Shown here: positions 43,048 through 52,711 of the stretch, in pieces
Position numbering within the stretch: the first letter of the stretch is position 1
Layout of the letters: each line of letters starts with the position of its first letter
NCBI GenBank assembly: GCA_963742955.1
Contig: CAVUOA010000009.1
Span: 744,001-808,000, forward strand
Source of the DNA: CAVUOA01 sp963742955
GTDB taxonomy: Bacteria; Bacteroidota; Ignavibacteria; Tepidaquicellales; OLB5
DNA length: 64,000 nucleotides
Direction of reading: 5' to 3'
Translations under genes and position numbers: made by a program
The notes under the pieces: model-generated
The model's input: the letters and a program-made list of their open reading frames with translations, nothing else
What the model was told of the DNA's origin: nothing
The model's database searches: none

Positions 43048-45113
43048 CAGAAGAAAAAGAAATAACAGTTTCCTGTCATGACCCCAAACCGGTCAAAGTG
43101 GAAAAGGGTGTTACGTACCCTATCGCTGTGCTTGTAGGACAGCCAAACGCAGGAAAGACAACGCTTTTTAACGCACTCACAGGCTCGAATTTCAAAACTT
43201 CCAATTACCCGGGCGCTACCGTTGAATATTCCGTAGGGAAACTTATACCAAATAACGGGTTCAATGCACTGGTGCTCGATTCACCCGGAATTATCAGCTT
43301 AACACCTAATTCACCGGACGAAGAAGTAACAGTAAACGCACTGTTCAATCATCCTAAATTCGGCTTACCCGATGTTGTGGTGGTAACAGCCGATTCAACC
43401 CAGCTTTCGCGCCAGCTTTATCTTGCCAAACAGGTAATAAATTCGGGTTTTAAGGTTGTTGTAGCAATTACAATGAACGACCTTCTGAAAAAGAAAAATC
43501 TTGAAGTATCTACAGATAAACTCCGCCAAATTCTGGGTACACCTGTTGTAAAAATCGACAGCCGAAACGGGAACGGGATAAATGAGCTTATAAATGAAAT
43601 AAAAAACCTTTATAACGATAACTCATCTAACGGCTATAAATCAAAAATAAAAAAGCCCCCCTTCCCAACTGAACAGGCTATAAAAGATTTATATAAGTTC
43701 ACTGAAGAAACCGAACAGGGTGTCATTCATCCGATAAGCAATAAATTAAATATAGATGAAATAAACCGGAAAGTTTTTAAAACCGTAAACAACACACCTG
43801 ATGAAAACACAGTTAAGCTCGATAAAGTATTTCTTCATCCGTTCTGGGGCATAATAATTTTTGTAATATCGATGGGAATAATTTTTACGTCGATATTCTG
43901 GCTCGCAAGACCGCTGATGGATTTAATTGATTCAGGATTCAGCTCACTATCAGATTACATCGCAAATGTGCTCCCGCAGAATACGTGGTATAATGATCTA
44001 TTAACTAAAGGACTTATCAACGGAGTCGGTTCGGTTTTACTGTTTCTTCCTCAAATTGTAATCCTTTTCCTTTTTCTTGGTGTACTTGAAGATACAGGTT
44101 ATCTTGCCAGGGCAGCAATGCTTATCGATAAACCGCTTGCAAAATTTGGTTTAAACGGCAGGTCATTTGTGCCAATGATTTCAGGATATGCATGCGCCAT
44201 ACCCGCAATTATGGCTGCAAGAACTATTACAAACCGTAAGGAAAGATTTCTTACAATTCTTATCATACCGCTAATGAGCTGCAGCGCTCGTCTGCCTGTC
44301 TACGCTTTACTTCTTGCTTTTCTTGTGCCGCCGGATAAACCGTGGATAGCTGGAATTGCTCTTGGCGCTCTCTACCTTTTCAGTATGCTCTCGGGTGCAT
44401 TTGTTGCTGCTGTTATAAGTAAATTCAAAAAGACATCAGAGAAATCAACTTTTATGCTTGAACTTCCGGCTTACAGAAAACCCGTGCTTAAACATATTTT
44501 TAAAAACACATATCATAAATCAAACGTTTATATTGCAAAAGCGGGGCCTACTATTGTTTTTATATCTATGATTCTATGGGCCTTGACTTATTTCCCGAAT
44601 TACGAGCCTGTCACTCCGCCGGATAAAATAAAAGGACTTGATGAAATACAGATTTCCAAACTGGTTGAATCAGAACGGTTAAATTCTTCTTACGCCTCAA
44701 CACTCGGCAGCATATTTGAACCGGTTTTGAAGCCGCTTGGCTGGGATTGGCGCGTGGGTGTATCTTTAATCTCCGCTTTCGCCGCGCGTGAGGTTTTCGT
44801 TAGCTCTATGGCTATTACTTTCAGCATCACGGAAGAAAATGAAAACAACATGCAGAAATCAATTATTTCATCGATGAGAAAAGCAAAAAAAGATAATACA
44901 TCCGAGCCGCTGTTTACAACCGCCTCAACTATTGCTTTAATAATTTATTTCATGTTTGCAATGCAGTGTCTTTCTACAGTTGTCGTGGGGCGCAAAGAAA
45001 CAGGTTCATGGAAAATTCCGTTAATCCAGATATTTTTATTCACTTCACTGGCTTATATACTTGCTTTTATAGCTTATAACGGACTTCATCTTAATAGGAA
45101 TACAATAACGTAG
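43032..45113 (+). CDS. feoB: Ferrous iron transport protein B
   Basis: A 693-residue Fe(II) transporter: an N-terminal GTPase domain with G1 GQPNAGKTT, G2/NYPGATVE, G3 LDSPG, and a membrane part from about residue 270 with two Gate repeats and FeoB cores (GYACAIPAIMAARTI; SCSARLPVY; FAAREVFVSSMAI). In G4 the usual N in N.xD is T (ITMNDLL). It imports ferrous iron in low-oxygen habitats. Probably repressed by iron through the palindrome before feoA. Confidence 0.95.
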   Translation: MHKNLTEEKEITVSCHDPKPVKVEKGVTYPIAVLVGQPNAGKTTLFNALTGSNFKTSNYPGATVEYSVGKLIPNNGFNALVLDSPGIISLTPNSPDEEVTVNALFNHPKFGLPDVVVVTADSTQLSRQLYLAKQVINSGFKVVVAITMNDLLKKKNLEVSTDKLRQILGTPVVKIDSRNGNGINELINEIKNLYNDNSSNGYKSKIKKPPFPTEQAIKDLYKFTEETEQGVIHPISNKLNIDEINRKVFKTVNNTPDENTVKLDKVFLHPFWGIIIFVISMGIIFTSIFWLARPLMDLIDSGFSSLSDYIANVLPQNTWYNDLLTKGLINGVGSVLLFLPQIVILFLFLGVLEDTGYLARAAMLIDKPLAKFGLNGRSFVPMISGYACAIPAIMAARTITNRKERFLTILIIPLMSCSARLPVYALLLAFLVPPDKPWIAGIALGALYLFSMLSGAFVAAVISKFKKTSEKSTFMLELPAYRKPVLKHIFKNTYHKSNVYIAKAGPTIVFISMILWALTYFPNYEPVTPPDKIKGLDEIQISKLVESERLNSSYASTLGSIFEPVLKPLGWDWRVGVSLISAFAAREVFVSSMAITFSITEENENNMQKSIISSMRKAKKDNTSEPLFTTASTIALIIYFMFAMQCLSTVVVGRKETGSWKIPLIQIFLFTSLAYILAFIAYNGLHLNRNTIT

Positions 45114-45181
45114 GAATACAATAACTCTTTTATAGTTCTCAAATTATTAGTATTTTCAGTTAATCTAAACAATTCACTGAC

Positions 45182-45541
45182 ATGAGAACAACTATTACAC
45201 TCCTAAGCTTAGTTATTATTGCATCATCAATTTTATTGACATCAAACGCACCGCAGGCAGTCAGTACAGGTAAAGCTGGATGCGATGCATATCTCTACAT
45301 ATCCAACAATTCTCTATTTGAAGTAGAGCTTACTGTTGATGGTATCGGAGTAGGTCATCTTCTGGTTGGAAAGAATAAAACGTACAATGTAGAACTCTTA
45401 AACGATACTCCAAAGAAAATAAAAGTCAAAGTCGCCTGGCAGGACCCGGACTACATTGAACCGAAAACTTTTTATATGGTTACAAAAGAGAAGATGGAGT
45501 GCGGTCAGTCGGACAGTATGTATATATCGTTTACTAAGTAA
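45182..45541 (+). CDS. Small secreted protein, unknown function
   Basis: A 119-residue protein with a signal peptide (LLSLVIIASSILLTSNA) and a compact beta-rich domain with two cysteines (AGCDAYLYISNNS and KMECGQSDSMY) that could form a disulfide. The central strands (FEVELTVDGIGVGHLLVGKNKTYNVELL, split in reading) look like a PEGA- or carboxypeptidase-regulatory-like sandwich. No family certain. It starts 68 bp after feoB and may be its own unit. Confidence 0.65.
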   Translation: MRTTITLLSLVIIASSILLTSNAPQAVSTGKAGCDAYLYISNNSLFEVELTVDGIGVGHLLVGKNKTYNVELLNDTPKKIKVKVAWQDPDYIEPKTFYMVTKEKMECGQSDSMYISFTK

Positions 45542-45551
45542 AGGGGGAAAA

Positions 45552-46198
45552 TTATCTTCTTGCTTTCATTTTGAAGATATAGCCGATTCCAAGTTTACCG
45601 AGGAACATTTGGTTTGTTCTGTCAATCCGCTTGGGTCAAATCCGCCAAAGAGATAGTAGTATGAGCCTTCAGCTGAGAAGAATATCCCGTTATCAAGAAA
45701 ATAGTCAGCCCCAATATTTCCGCAAAGATTAGTCATATCTGTATTATAGTCATGCCCGTCCTGAGAATAATTTGTAATAACAAGAGACCTTCCTATACCC
45801 GCGCTCATTGTAAGAGAAACTCTGCGGTAAAGCAGCCGGTATTTGATTAAAGGACAAAAGTTCAAACCAAATGCTTTTCGGGTAACATCAGACGAGGTGC
45901 TGTCATTAAAAAACTTATCCTTTGAAAACCACCCGTTAAGGTTTAAGCAGGCATAGAAATATTTTCCAAGCGGATATTCTGCAGTTACCTCAGCAACACC
46001 TCCGGGCGGTATTTCATGGCTGCTGAAAGAGATATCATTCTTGTTAAGAAACTTGTCCCCAGAAGTCATACCTCCTTTTAAAGAAATCACAACTCCGTAA
46101 ATACTAAAGTCCCTGTTTGTAATTGTAGGTTTTTCCTGCGAATTTATACCAATAGTCAGCAGAAGAATTATGGAAATTGCTGTAAATGTTCTCTTCAT
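45552..46198 (-). CDS. Outer-membrane beta-barrel protein (frameshifted near its end)
   Basis: The open frame (46198 to 45566) has a signal peptide (AISIILLLTIGINSQ) and barrel strands. It ends with an unlikely tail after GLTEQTK. Adding one T to the run at 45608-45610 (an A on the coding strand) gives TEQTK-MFLGKLGIGYIFKMKARR and a stop at 45552, a proper final strand. Restored length is about 215 residues. A -7 box TATATTTG lies at 46223-46230 on the minus strand, but no ATTG stands 20 bases before it. No named family. Confidence 0.7.
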
Positions 46199-46338
46199 TC
46201 GTTGATAAATCTTTCTCCGTTACAAATATAGTGAAAATGGAGATGGTTTGCTACATATTCTTCTTTCCCGTGATTTACCATCAGTTTCAAAAATCGCATT
46301 TTCACTTCAATTTCCATATCCCGTCACATTCATTGCAT

Positions 46339-46737
46339 TTAAGTTCTAATTGAGTCAGGAATATACCCGTCAGGCACATTATCGAAAAAATCAAGATTAT
46401 TTAAATCCTCAATAAAAGGAATTGTAAGCTGTTCACCTTTATGAAAAGTACTGTCCTTAATCATTCCTTTTTCCCGTGTGTGAAGTCCCAGCAGCTCATG
46501 CTTATATTTATTGTCAAAAATAATCACGCAGTTTTTACAGTCCTGATTTGAATTATTTGTAATACGGAGTTCAAAAGAGCCCTTAGAGGAGAACAAGCCA
46601 TGCCAGTAGCGTCCTTCCATTGTAATTCCGCTGCCGGAAACTGTATCAAGAACATGAAATGTATTATTTCCGCAGGAAGAAAATAGAACCAGAACAATAA
46701 AAAATGCAGTCTTTTTAAGAAACGTATTCCCTTTCAT
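46339..46737 (-). CDS. Lipoprotein, unknown function
   Basis: A 132-residue protein whose signal (AFFIVLVLFSSC) ends in lipobox SSC (Cys22). The mature part seems to be one beta-sandwich (GSFELRITNNSNQDCKNCVIIFDNK, split in reading) with a CKNC motif. No family recognised. The 140-bp gaps on each side hold no other gene; the upstream one carries the divergent promoter of the symporter gene. Confidence 0.7.
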   Translation of the reverse strand: MKGNTFLKKTAFFIVLVLFSSCGNNTFHVLDTVSGSGITMEGRYWHGLFSSKGSFELRITNNSNQDCKNCVIIFDNKYKHELLGLHTREKGMIKDSTFHKGEQLTIPFIEDLNNLDFFDNVPDGYIPDSIRT

Positions 46738-46805
46738 TGCATAATATAACGAAATAATGAGAGTGAATAAATAAACTTATAATTCCTTTAAACTTCCGGA
46801 GTATA

Positions 46806-46837
46806 ATTGATATTTCCTACACTTTACCTTATTTTTG
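46806..46837 (+). promoter_or_regulatory. Promoter of the sodium:solute symporter gene
   Basis: ATTG-N20-TATTTTTG, a full match to the shared pattern, with an implied start about 20 bases before ATG 46866. Confidence 0.7.
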
Positions 46838-46865
46838 TTAATATCATTAACTTAACATCAAGCCT

Positions 46866-48643
46866 ATGCATCTTATCGACTGGATAATTATTGCATTATA
46901 CTTTGTAATCAGCCTTTCAATCGGATTATATTTCTACAAGCGCGCAGGCGGAAGTACGGAAAACTTTTTCCTCTCCGGCAGGCAACTTGCCGTGGTGGCT
47001 GGCGGGACTTTCGATGGTGGCTACAACGTTCGCGGCTGATACTCCCCTTGCTGTGACCGAGCTTGTAGGGCAAAACGGAATAGCCGGTAACTGGCTCTGG
47101 TGGAATATGCTAATCGGCGGTATGCTTACGGTGTTTTTCTTTGCAAAGCTCTGGCGCAGAGCCGGCATTTTGACTGATGTTGAGTTTATCGAATTCAGGT
47201 ATTCGGGAAAATCCGCTTCATTCCTGCGCGGGTTTAAGGCAATTTACCTTGGATTGTTCATGAACTGTATTATTATGGGCTGGGTAAATCTTGCAATGGG
47301 TAAAATTCTTCTCGGTATGTTCCCGGAATTTGTTAACAGCGGAAATGTAATTTATTTCCTTGCGGGGGCAATGCTGCTGACTGCAATTTATTCTGCAATT
47401 TCGGGGTTATGGGGTGTAGCAGTAACGGATGCATTCCAGTTTATACTGGCAATGACCGGATGTATTATATTGGCTGTCATAGTAATAAATTCGCCTCAGA
47501 TTGGCGGAATATCCGGATTACAATCCAAACTCCCAGACTGGGCTTTGAGGTTCACTCCCCAAATTGGGGGAGGTTCTGTTAGCACAACAGGAGCAGGCGG
47601 AATACTGATGATGACAATTTCAACGTTCTTAGCTTTTATCGGAATACAGTGGTGGGCAAGCTGGTATCCAGGTGCCGAGCCGGGTGGCGGGGGCTATGTT
47701 GCACAAAGAATGATGTCCGCCAAAAATGAGAAACACTCACTACTTGCAACATTATTCTTTCAAATAGCCCACTATTGTATCCGTCCATGGCCGTGGATTC
47801 TGGTAGGACTTGCTGCAATTGTCCTTTACCCTGACCTATCCATGGCTGATAAAGGTCTTGGTTATGTAAAAGCAATGAACGATTTCCTGCCCGTTGGGTT
47901 AAAAGGCTTACTGCTTGCAGCTTTCTTCGGCGCTTATATGTCAACTATTGCAACACACCTTAACTGGGGAACATCATACTTCATAAATGACTTCTACAAA
48001 CGTTTCTTAGCAAAAGATAGAACAGAGAAACATTACGTAAGTATTTCAAGGGTAATGACATTGGTTGTAATGGCAATTTCGGTTTTTATTACTTTGTTCA
48101 TGTCAACAATTTCCGGTGTATGGGCATTTGTAATCGAGTGCGGCGCCGGATTAGGTTTGATACTTAATTTTACGGTGGTTCTGGTGGAGAATAAATGCGA
48201 TTAGCGAAATTGTTGCAACAGTCACCCCCTTTGCGGTGTACGGAATTCTTTACTTCGGAAATTTCGGCATTAAATTCCCTGAAACATTATTCATTATTGT
48301 ACCCGTTACAACAATTGCATGGCTTGTAACTGTGTTCATTACAAAACCTGTTGATGAAAGTAAATTAATGAGCTTCTACAAGCGTGTTCATCCGGGAGGC
48401 AAAGGATGGAGAAAAATCTCAGATAAAATGCCGGAGGTTACACCTGATTCAGGTTATGCATATTTATTTTCAAGCTGGGCGCTGGGGATAATTTTAGTTT
48501 ATATGTTTCTTTTTGGGATTGGTAAAATCATTCTCGCAGATTATTTTATCGGTGTTATATATCTTGCGCTCGGAACAATTGCAGGAATATTGATTTTTAA
48601 AAATCTGGATAAATTAGGCTGGGAAGTAAATACAGCAGGGTAA
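46866..48643 (+). CDS. Sodium:solute symporter family protein (two frameshifts)
   Basis: From ATG 46866 the frame gives LIDWIIIALYFVISLSIGLYF and YKRAGGSTENFFLSGR, breaks near 46984 (one extra C before AAC), goes on as LPWWLAGLSMVATTFAADTP, and breaks again near 48186, where WFWWRINAISEIVATVTPF is read in the third frame to the stop at 48643. Restored length is about 591 residues with around 13 membrane segments, the SSS/SGLT layout. An in-frame palindrome at 47555-47572 lies in a loop. Substrate is unknown; relatives carry sugars, amino acids or vitamins. Both lesions look like sequencing insertions. Confidence 0.85.
47555..47572. repeat. CTCCCCAA palindrome inside the symporter gene
   Basis: CTCCCCAA-A-TTGGGGGAG, arms matching except for one extra G. 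It encodes TPQIGGGS in a predicted outer loop (after DWALRF) and keeps the frame. Like the palindromes at 17215 and 38797 it is a short run of C mirrored by G. Confidence 0.5.
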
Positions 48644-48679
48644 ATAATTTCGTTAAAAAATAATTAATCGGTAACCGGA

Positions 48680-48697
48680 TTCCCGCTTTCGCGGGAA
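48680..48697. repeat. TTCCCGC palindrome before ftsX
   Basis: TTCCCGC-TTTC-GCGGGAA, 7-bp stem, between the symporter and ftsX, a short form of the GTCATTCCCGC repeat. Confidence 0.65.
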
Positions 48698-48715
48698 AGA
48701 CAAAATATATTTTTC

Positions 48716-49586
48716 ATGAGTCCATCATATTATTTTAAAGAGTTATGGCGTTATATTAAGACCGCAAAGTCATCGGTCATAAGCTCAACCGTTGTCATAA
48801 GCATTGCCGTGCTGCTGCTCGGCATATACCTTACTATATCCATTAACTCAATAAAGCTGCTAAAGACAATCCGTGATAAAGTTGAAATAGATGCATACCT
48901 TGTAGATAACTTTCCTGAATCGCAGGCAAACAGTTTGGTTAATTCGGTTAAAACCATCGGGGGAGTTAAATCGGTTAAATTCATCTCAAAGGAAGAAGCC
49001 GCCAAAATCTTTGCGCAGGATTTCGGACAGGATATACTTGATGTGTTCGATTATAATCCACTCCCCCCTTCGCTCAAAATATCACTCTATGATGAATACA
49101 AAACAGTTGAAAGAATGGAAAAAATCAAAACCGAACTTAAGCAGTTTAAAGAAGTTGATGATATAGTTTATGCGCAAAAAAACCTCGAAATACTTGAACG
49201 GAATGCAAATTCATTGGTTTTTCTGAATTTAAGCCTTCTTAGTAATAATTACTTTCGCCTCAATTTTCCTTGTCGGAAATACCATAAAATTGATGATTTC
49301 CGCAAAGAAAAATACAATTGAGCTTATGAAGCTTGTCGGAGCAAGCAAAGAAACAATCCGAACGCCTTTTCTGCTGGAAGGATTTTTCCAGGGGCTGGCT
49401 GGCAGTATACTTGCAGTATTGATATTACAGCTTTTCTTGAGCTATTTTTATTCAACTTATGCAAATACAGATTTTAGCTTTTCAATAATAGATAGTGTTT
49501 TTCTCATCCTTTTAATAATCTTTGGTACTCTCCTTGGCACCTTCGGAAGTGTTTTTTCAATACGCAGATTCCTCAAATTTTACTAA
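48716..49586 (+). CDS. ftsX: Cell division protein FtsX (frameshifted)
   Basis: The first frame (48716-49321) gives the cytoplasmic start, the first membrane segment (STVVISIAVLLLGIYLTISI) and the periplasmic domain with IDAYLVDNFPESQ and VKSVKFISKEEA. One extra A at 49241 breaks it; the next frame gives VIITFASIFLVGNTIKLMIS, AKKNTIELMKLVGAS and the last two membrane segments to 49586. Restored length is about 289 residues, normal for FtsX, which with FtsE controls peptidoglycan hydrolases at division. ftsE is not adjacent. Loss would harm growth, so sequencing error is likely. Confidence 0.9.
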
Positions 49587-49626
49587 ACCTTAAAATTATC
49601 ATTTAAAACAAATATTTTGCCGGGAT

Positions 49627-49658
49627 ATTGCATTTATTAATAAAATTCCTTAGTTTTG
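49627..49658 (+). promoter_or_regulatory. Promoter of sdhCD
   Basis: ATTG-N20-TAGTTTTG, a full match to the shared pattern, ending 19 bases before the sdhC ATG. Confidence 0.7.
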
Positions 49659-49677
49659 GTAAACATATTTTGTTTTA

Positions 49678-50094
49678 ATGCAGGAAATCAAGAAATTCGA
49701 CCAGAGAAACTGGGTTAAAAGTAACCTCAATTACAGGAAAGAAACCGGCAGTAAAGCATGGATTTTACACAGAATTTCCGGTATAGCGCTGATAGGATAT
49801 TTATTTCTGCATATTTACTCACTTAGTCCTCTTTCACAGGGAAGGGCTGCATTTGATGAGCACATGAAGGTATTTGCAACCCCCTTTTTCATGATATTAG
49901 AATGGCTGCTTTTTGCCTTTGTTCTTTTTCATTCACTTAACGGAGTAAGAATCGTATTGGTCGATTGGGCGGACGGAGCCAGGTTTCACAGGCAGCTTTT
50001 TAAATATTCCGTTGCAATCGGCATAATTCTATTTGTTGCAATGGGTTATGTTATGTTTTCACACGAAATTAATCAGATTTTTGCCAGTTTATAA
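49678..50094 (+). CDS. sdhC: Succinate dehydrogenase cytochrome b subunit
   Basis: A 138-residue inner-membrane subunit with three membrane segments. It has the SdhC start WILHRISGIALIGYLFLH (HR.SG), and FHSLNGVRIVLVDW with the heme-ligand histidine. It anchors the SdhAB dimer and passes electrons to quinone. It overlaps sdhD by one base (TAATG). The catalytic genes sdhA and sdhB do not follow; the next gene is unrelated, so they must lie elsewhere if present. Confidence 0.9.
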   Translation: MQEIKKFDQRNWVKSNLNYRKETGSKAWILHRISGIALIGYLFLHIYSLSPLSQGRAAFDEHMKVFATPFFMILEWLLFAFVLFHSLNGVRIVLVDWADGARFHRQLFKYSVAIGIILFVAMGYVMFSHEINQIFASL

Positions 50095-50486
50095 TGTTTA
50101 AATACAATCGTACTTCAGGTTCAGGTTCTTTTAGCTGGATTTTTCAGAGAGCAACCGGTATTGTGCTCGTTATTGTTATGATTGGTCATTATATATTAAT
50201 GCACTATAACCCCCAATCAGGACACACGTATGATGCTGTTTTAGCAAGAATGCAGAGCAACTGGTACAGGGTACTTGACCTTACCTTTGTTGTGCTTGGC
50301 ATGTATCATGGATTAAACGGTTTGTGGTCTATTTTCAGAGATTACAGACTTAAACCGTGGCAAACAATAACTGCAATGAGTTTACTGATAATTTTCGGAT
50401 TAGCATTTACTCTGTGGGGAATCAAAACCATACTGGATATACCCTACGTTCCAACAACAAATTCGGTGGTAAATCTTGTTAAATAA
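50094..50486 (+). CDS. sdhD: Succinate dehydrogenase membrane anchor subunit
   Basis: A 130-residue protein with three membrane segments (about 17-36, 61-81 and 91-113). SFSWIFQRATGIVLVIVMI is the SdhC/D helix I motif and MYHGLNGLWSIFRDY carries the second heme or quinone-site histidine. Coupled to sdhC by the overlap of stop and start. No sdhA or sdhB follows. Confidence 0.87.
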   Translation: MFKYNRTSGSGSFSWIFQRATGIVLVIVMIGHYILMHYNPQSGHTYDAVLARMQSNWYRVLDLTFVVLGMYHGLNGLWSIFRDYRLKPWQTITAMSLLIIFGLAFTLWGIKTILDIPYVPTTNSVVNLVK

Positions 50487-50536
50487 ACGCCGTTTTTTTA
50501 AATAACTTCTTAAAAACTTTAAAGGGAGACAATTTA

Positions 50537-50731
50537 ATGGAAAAAATTAATGAATTAAAAACAATGCTTGATGAGATGGGAAAAGACATGGAAAAATTCT
50601 ATTCCAAAGGACAAAATTCAGCAGGAACAAGGCTTAGAAAAGCTTTGAACGAACTGAGGAAAAAAGCTCAGGAGGCAAGGAACGAAATTCAATCAATCAG
50701 GCAGCAGAGAAAGGCTGAAAAAGGCGCTTAG
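50537..50731 (+). CDS. Histone H1-like small basic protein (Hc1 type)
   Basis: A 64-residue all-helical, K/R/E-rich protein. The stretch KFYSKGQNSAGTRLRKAL is the core of the chlamydial Hc1-like/Bacteroidota histone H1 family, followed by a second helix with KAQEARNEIQSI. Members bind DNA and help compact the nucleoid; that role is inferred from the family. A strong ribosome site (AAAGGGAG) precedes the ATG and a hairpin terminator follows, fitting an abundant single-gene product. Confidence 0.8.
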   Translation: MEKINELKTMLDEMGKDMEKFYSKGQNSAGTRLRKALNELRKKAQEARNEIQSIRQQRKAEKGA

Positions 50732-50758
50732 TAAACTATTATTACAAGTCTTATGTTT

Positions 50759-50804
50759 ATAAGTAGTGGAGAAGACACTTACTTTTTCACTACTTATTTT
50801 ATTT
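50759..50804 (+). terminator. Rho-independent terminator after the histone-like gene
   Basis: ATAAGTAGTG (50759-50768) pairs perfectly with CACTACTTAT (50788-50797), loop of 19 nt, followed by TTTATTTTA. Confidence 0.75.
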
Positions 50805-50826
50805 TACTCTCCGCATATTAGCATTT

Positions 50827-52623
50827 ATGCAGTCAACTATCAGAAATTTTTGCATCATAGCGCATATTGACCACGGCAAATCCACCTTAGCAGACCGCTT
50901 ACTGGAAACCACAGGCACTATTGCCAAACGGGAAATGATGAAACAGGTTCTTGACGATATGGACCTCGAACAGGAGCGCGGAATTACCATAAAACTGCAT
51001 GCAATCCAGCTAAAATACAAATCAAAAGACAATAACGAATATACTCTAAACCTTATTGATACTCCCGGTCACGTAGATTTTTCTTACGAAGTATCCCGCT
51101 CCCTTGCCGCATGTGAGGGCGCTTTGCTTGTAGTCGATGCAACACAGGGTATAGAAGCGCAGACTGTCAGCAACCTGTATCTTGCAATAGATGCTAATCT
51201 TACAATAATTCCCGTTATTAATAAAATTGATTTACCCAGCGCAGAAATAGAAAGCGTAAAAAAACAAATTATCGAGATGATTGGCTGTGATGAGGATGAA
51301 ATAATCCTTACAAGCGCTAAACAGGATATAGGGACTTCAGAAATACTCGAAGCAATTGTTAACAGGATTCCCCCGCCAACGATTAATATGGATAAACCGC
51401 TTCGGGCTCTTGTGTTTGATTCTACATTCGATTCGTACAGAGGCATAATTGTTTACATTAGAATTGTCGACGGTGAATTAAACGAAGGTGATAGGCTTCA
51501 ATTTTTCGTTACCGGAATTAAAGCTGATGCAGAAGAAGTTGGAATCCTTAGAATGGACCGCGTCAGGACTAAAAAACTTAAATCAGGCGATGTAGGATAC
51601 CTTGTATCGGGAATAAAAAATGTAACTGACCTTCTCGTAGGCGATACCATAATTAATCTTGATAATCCCGCCCCCGAACATCTGGAAGGATATAAGAAGG
51701 TAAAGCCAATGGTTTTTTCAGGTGTTTATCCTTCTGCAAGCGATGATTTTGAAAACCTGCGCGAAGCGCTGACTAAGCTCAAGGCAAATGATGCCTCGCT
51801 GATGTTCGAGCCTGAAACTTCTACAGCATTGGGATTTGGATTCAGATGCGGATTCCTTGGTCTTTTGCATATGGAAATTACACAAGAGAGACTCGAACGC
51901 GAATACGACCAGACCATTGTTACAACCGTACCTAACGTTGAATACAAAGTCGTTACTCACAGCCTGGAGGAAATATGGGTTGATAACCCGTCACAAATGC
52001 CTCCGATTGGAGATATTGAGTATATCGAAGAGCCTTTTATTAAAGCTCAGATTATCACACCTGTTGAATTCATCGGCAATATTATGAAGCTGGCAAGTGA
52101 CAGGCGCGGGGTGTTTGTTTCAACAAATTATCTCGATTCAACTAAAGTCGATTTGCACTTTGAGTTTCCGCTCTCGGAAATAATATTCGATTTCCACGAT
52201 AAGCTGAAATCTATTTCACGCGGATATGCTTCTCTGGATTATGACTTCCTGGATTACAGGCAGTCTGACCTCGTTAAACTTGATATATTATTGAACGGCG
52301 AATCGGTTGATGCGCTTTCATCGATTGTGCACCGCTCAAAATCTTTTGAATGGGGAAGGAAGCTCTGCAATAAGCTCCGGAAGCTTATTCCAAGACAAAT
52401 GTTCGAGGTAATAATACAGGCTGCAATTGGCGCAAAAGTTATTGCAAGGGAAACTGTTAAGCCTCTCAGAAAAAATGTGCTGGCAAAATGCTACGGCGGC
52501 GATATTTCAAGAAAAAGAAAACTGCTTGAAAAACAAAAAGAAGGCAAAAAGCGGATGAAACAGGTCGGCAGCGTTCAGGTACCGCAGGAAGCATTCTTAG
52601 CCGTGCTTTCTATGGAAGATTAA
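50827..52623 (+). CDS. lepA: Elongation factor 4 (LepA)
   Basis: A 598-residue translational GTPase, the normal length. G1 AHIDHGKST, G2/switch ERGITIK, G3 DTPGHVDF, G4 NKID and the LepA-specific C-terminal domain with KRKLLEKQKEGKKRMKQVG. It back-translocates or remodels stalled ribosomes. In many bacteria lepA precedes the signal peptidase gene lepB; the same order is kept here, with 88 bp between that hold a degenerate repeat. Confidence 0.97.
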   Translation: MQSTIRNFCIIAHIDHGKSTLADRLLETTGTIAKREMMKQVLDDMDLEQERGITIKLHAIQLKYKSKDNNEYTLNLIDTPGHVDFSYEVSRSLAACEGALLVVDATQGIEAQTVSNLYLAIDANLTIIPVINKIDLPSAEIESVKKQIIEMIGCDEDEIILTSAKQDIGTSEILEAIVNRIPPPTINMDKPLRALVFDSTFDSYRGIIVYIRIVDGELNEGDRLQFFVTGIKADAEEVGILRMDRVRTKKLKSGDVGYLVSGIKNVTDLLVGDTIINLDNPAPEHLEGYKKVKPMVFSGVYPSASDDFENLREALTKLKANDASLMFEPETSTALGFGFRCGFLGLLHMEITQERLEREYDQTIVTTVPNVEYKVVTHSLEEIWVDNPSQMPPIGDIEYIEEPFIKAQIITPVEFIGNIMKLASDRRGVFVSTNYLDSTKVDLHFEFPLSEIIFDFHDKLKSISRGYASLDYDFLDYRQSDLVKLDILLNGESVDALSSIVHRSKSFEWGRKLCNKLRKLIPRQMFEVIIQAAIGAKVIARETVKPLRKNVLAKCYGGDISRKRKLLEKQKEGKKRMKQVGSVQVPQEAFLAVLSMED

Positions 52624-52629
52624 CCTATT

Positions 52630-52653
52630 GTCATTCCTCAAAAGCGGGAATCC
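52630..52653. repeat. Degenerate GTCATTCC...GGGAATCC repeat
   Basis: GTCATTCCTCAAAAGCGGGAATCC with CATGAGACATG after it; the left arm is mutated so only ATTCC/GGAAT still pair. Related to 16678 and 18873. Confidence 0.55.
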
Positions 52654-52711
52654 ATGAGACATGTTAAAACTGACCGGATTTTATAAATACTCAGTTTAAT
52701 AAAGAAATTAT

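Noticed and set aside
49290..49586. Separate 98-residue membrane protein
   Set aside because: It is the C-terminal half of FtsX after a one-base insertion.
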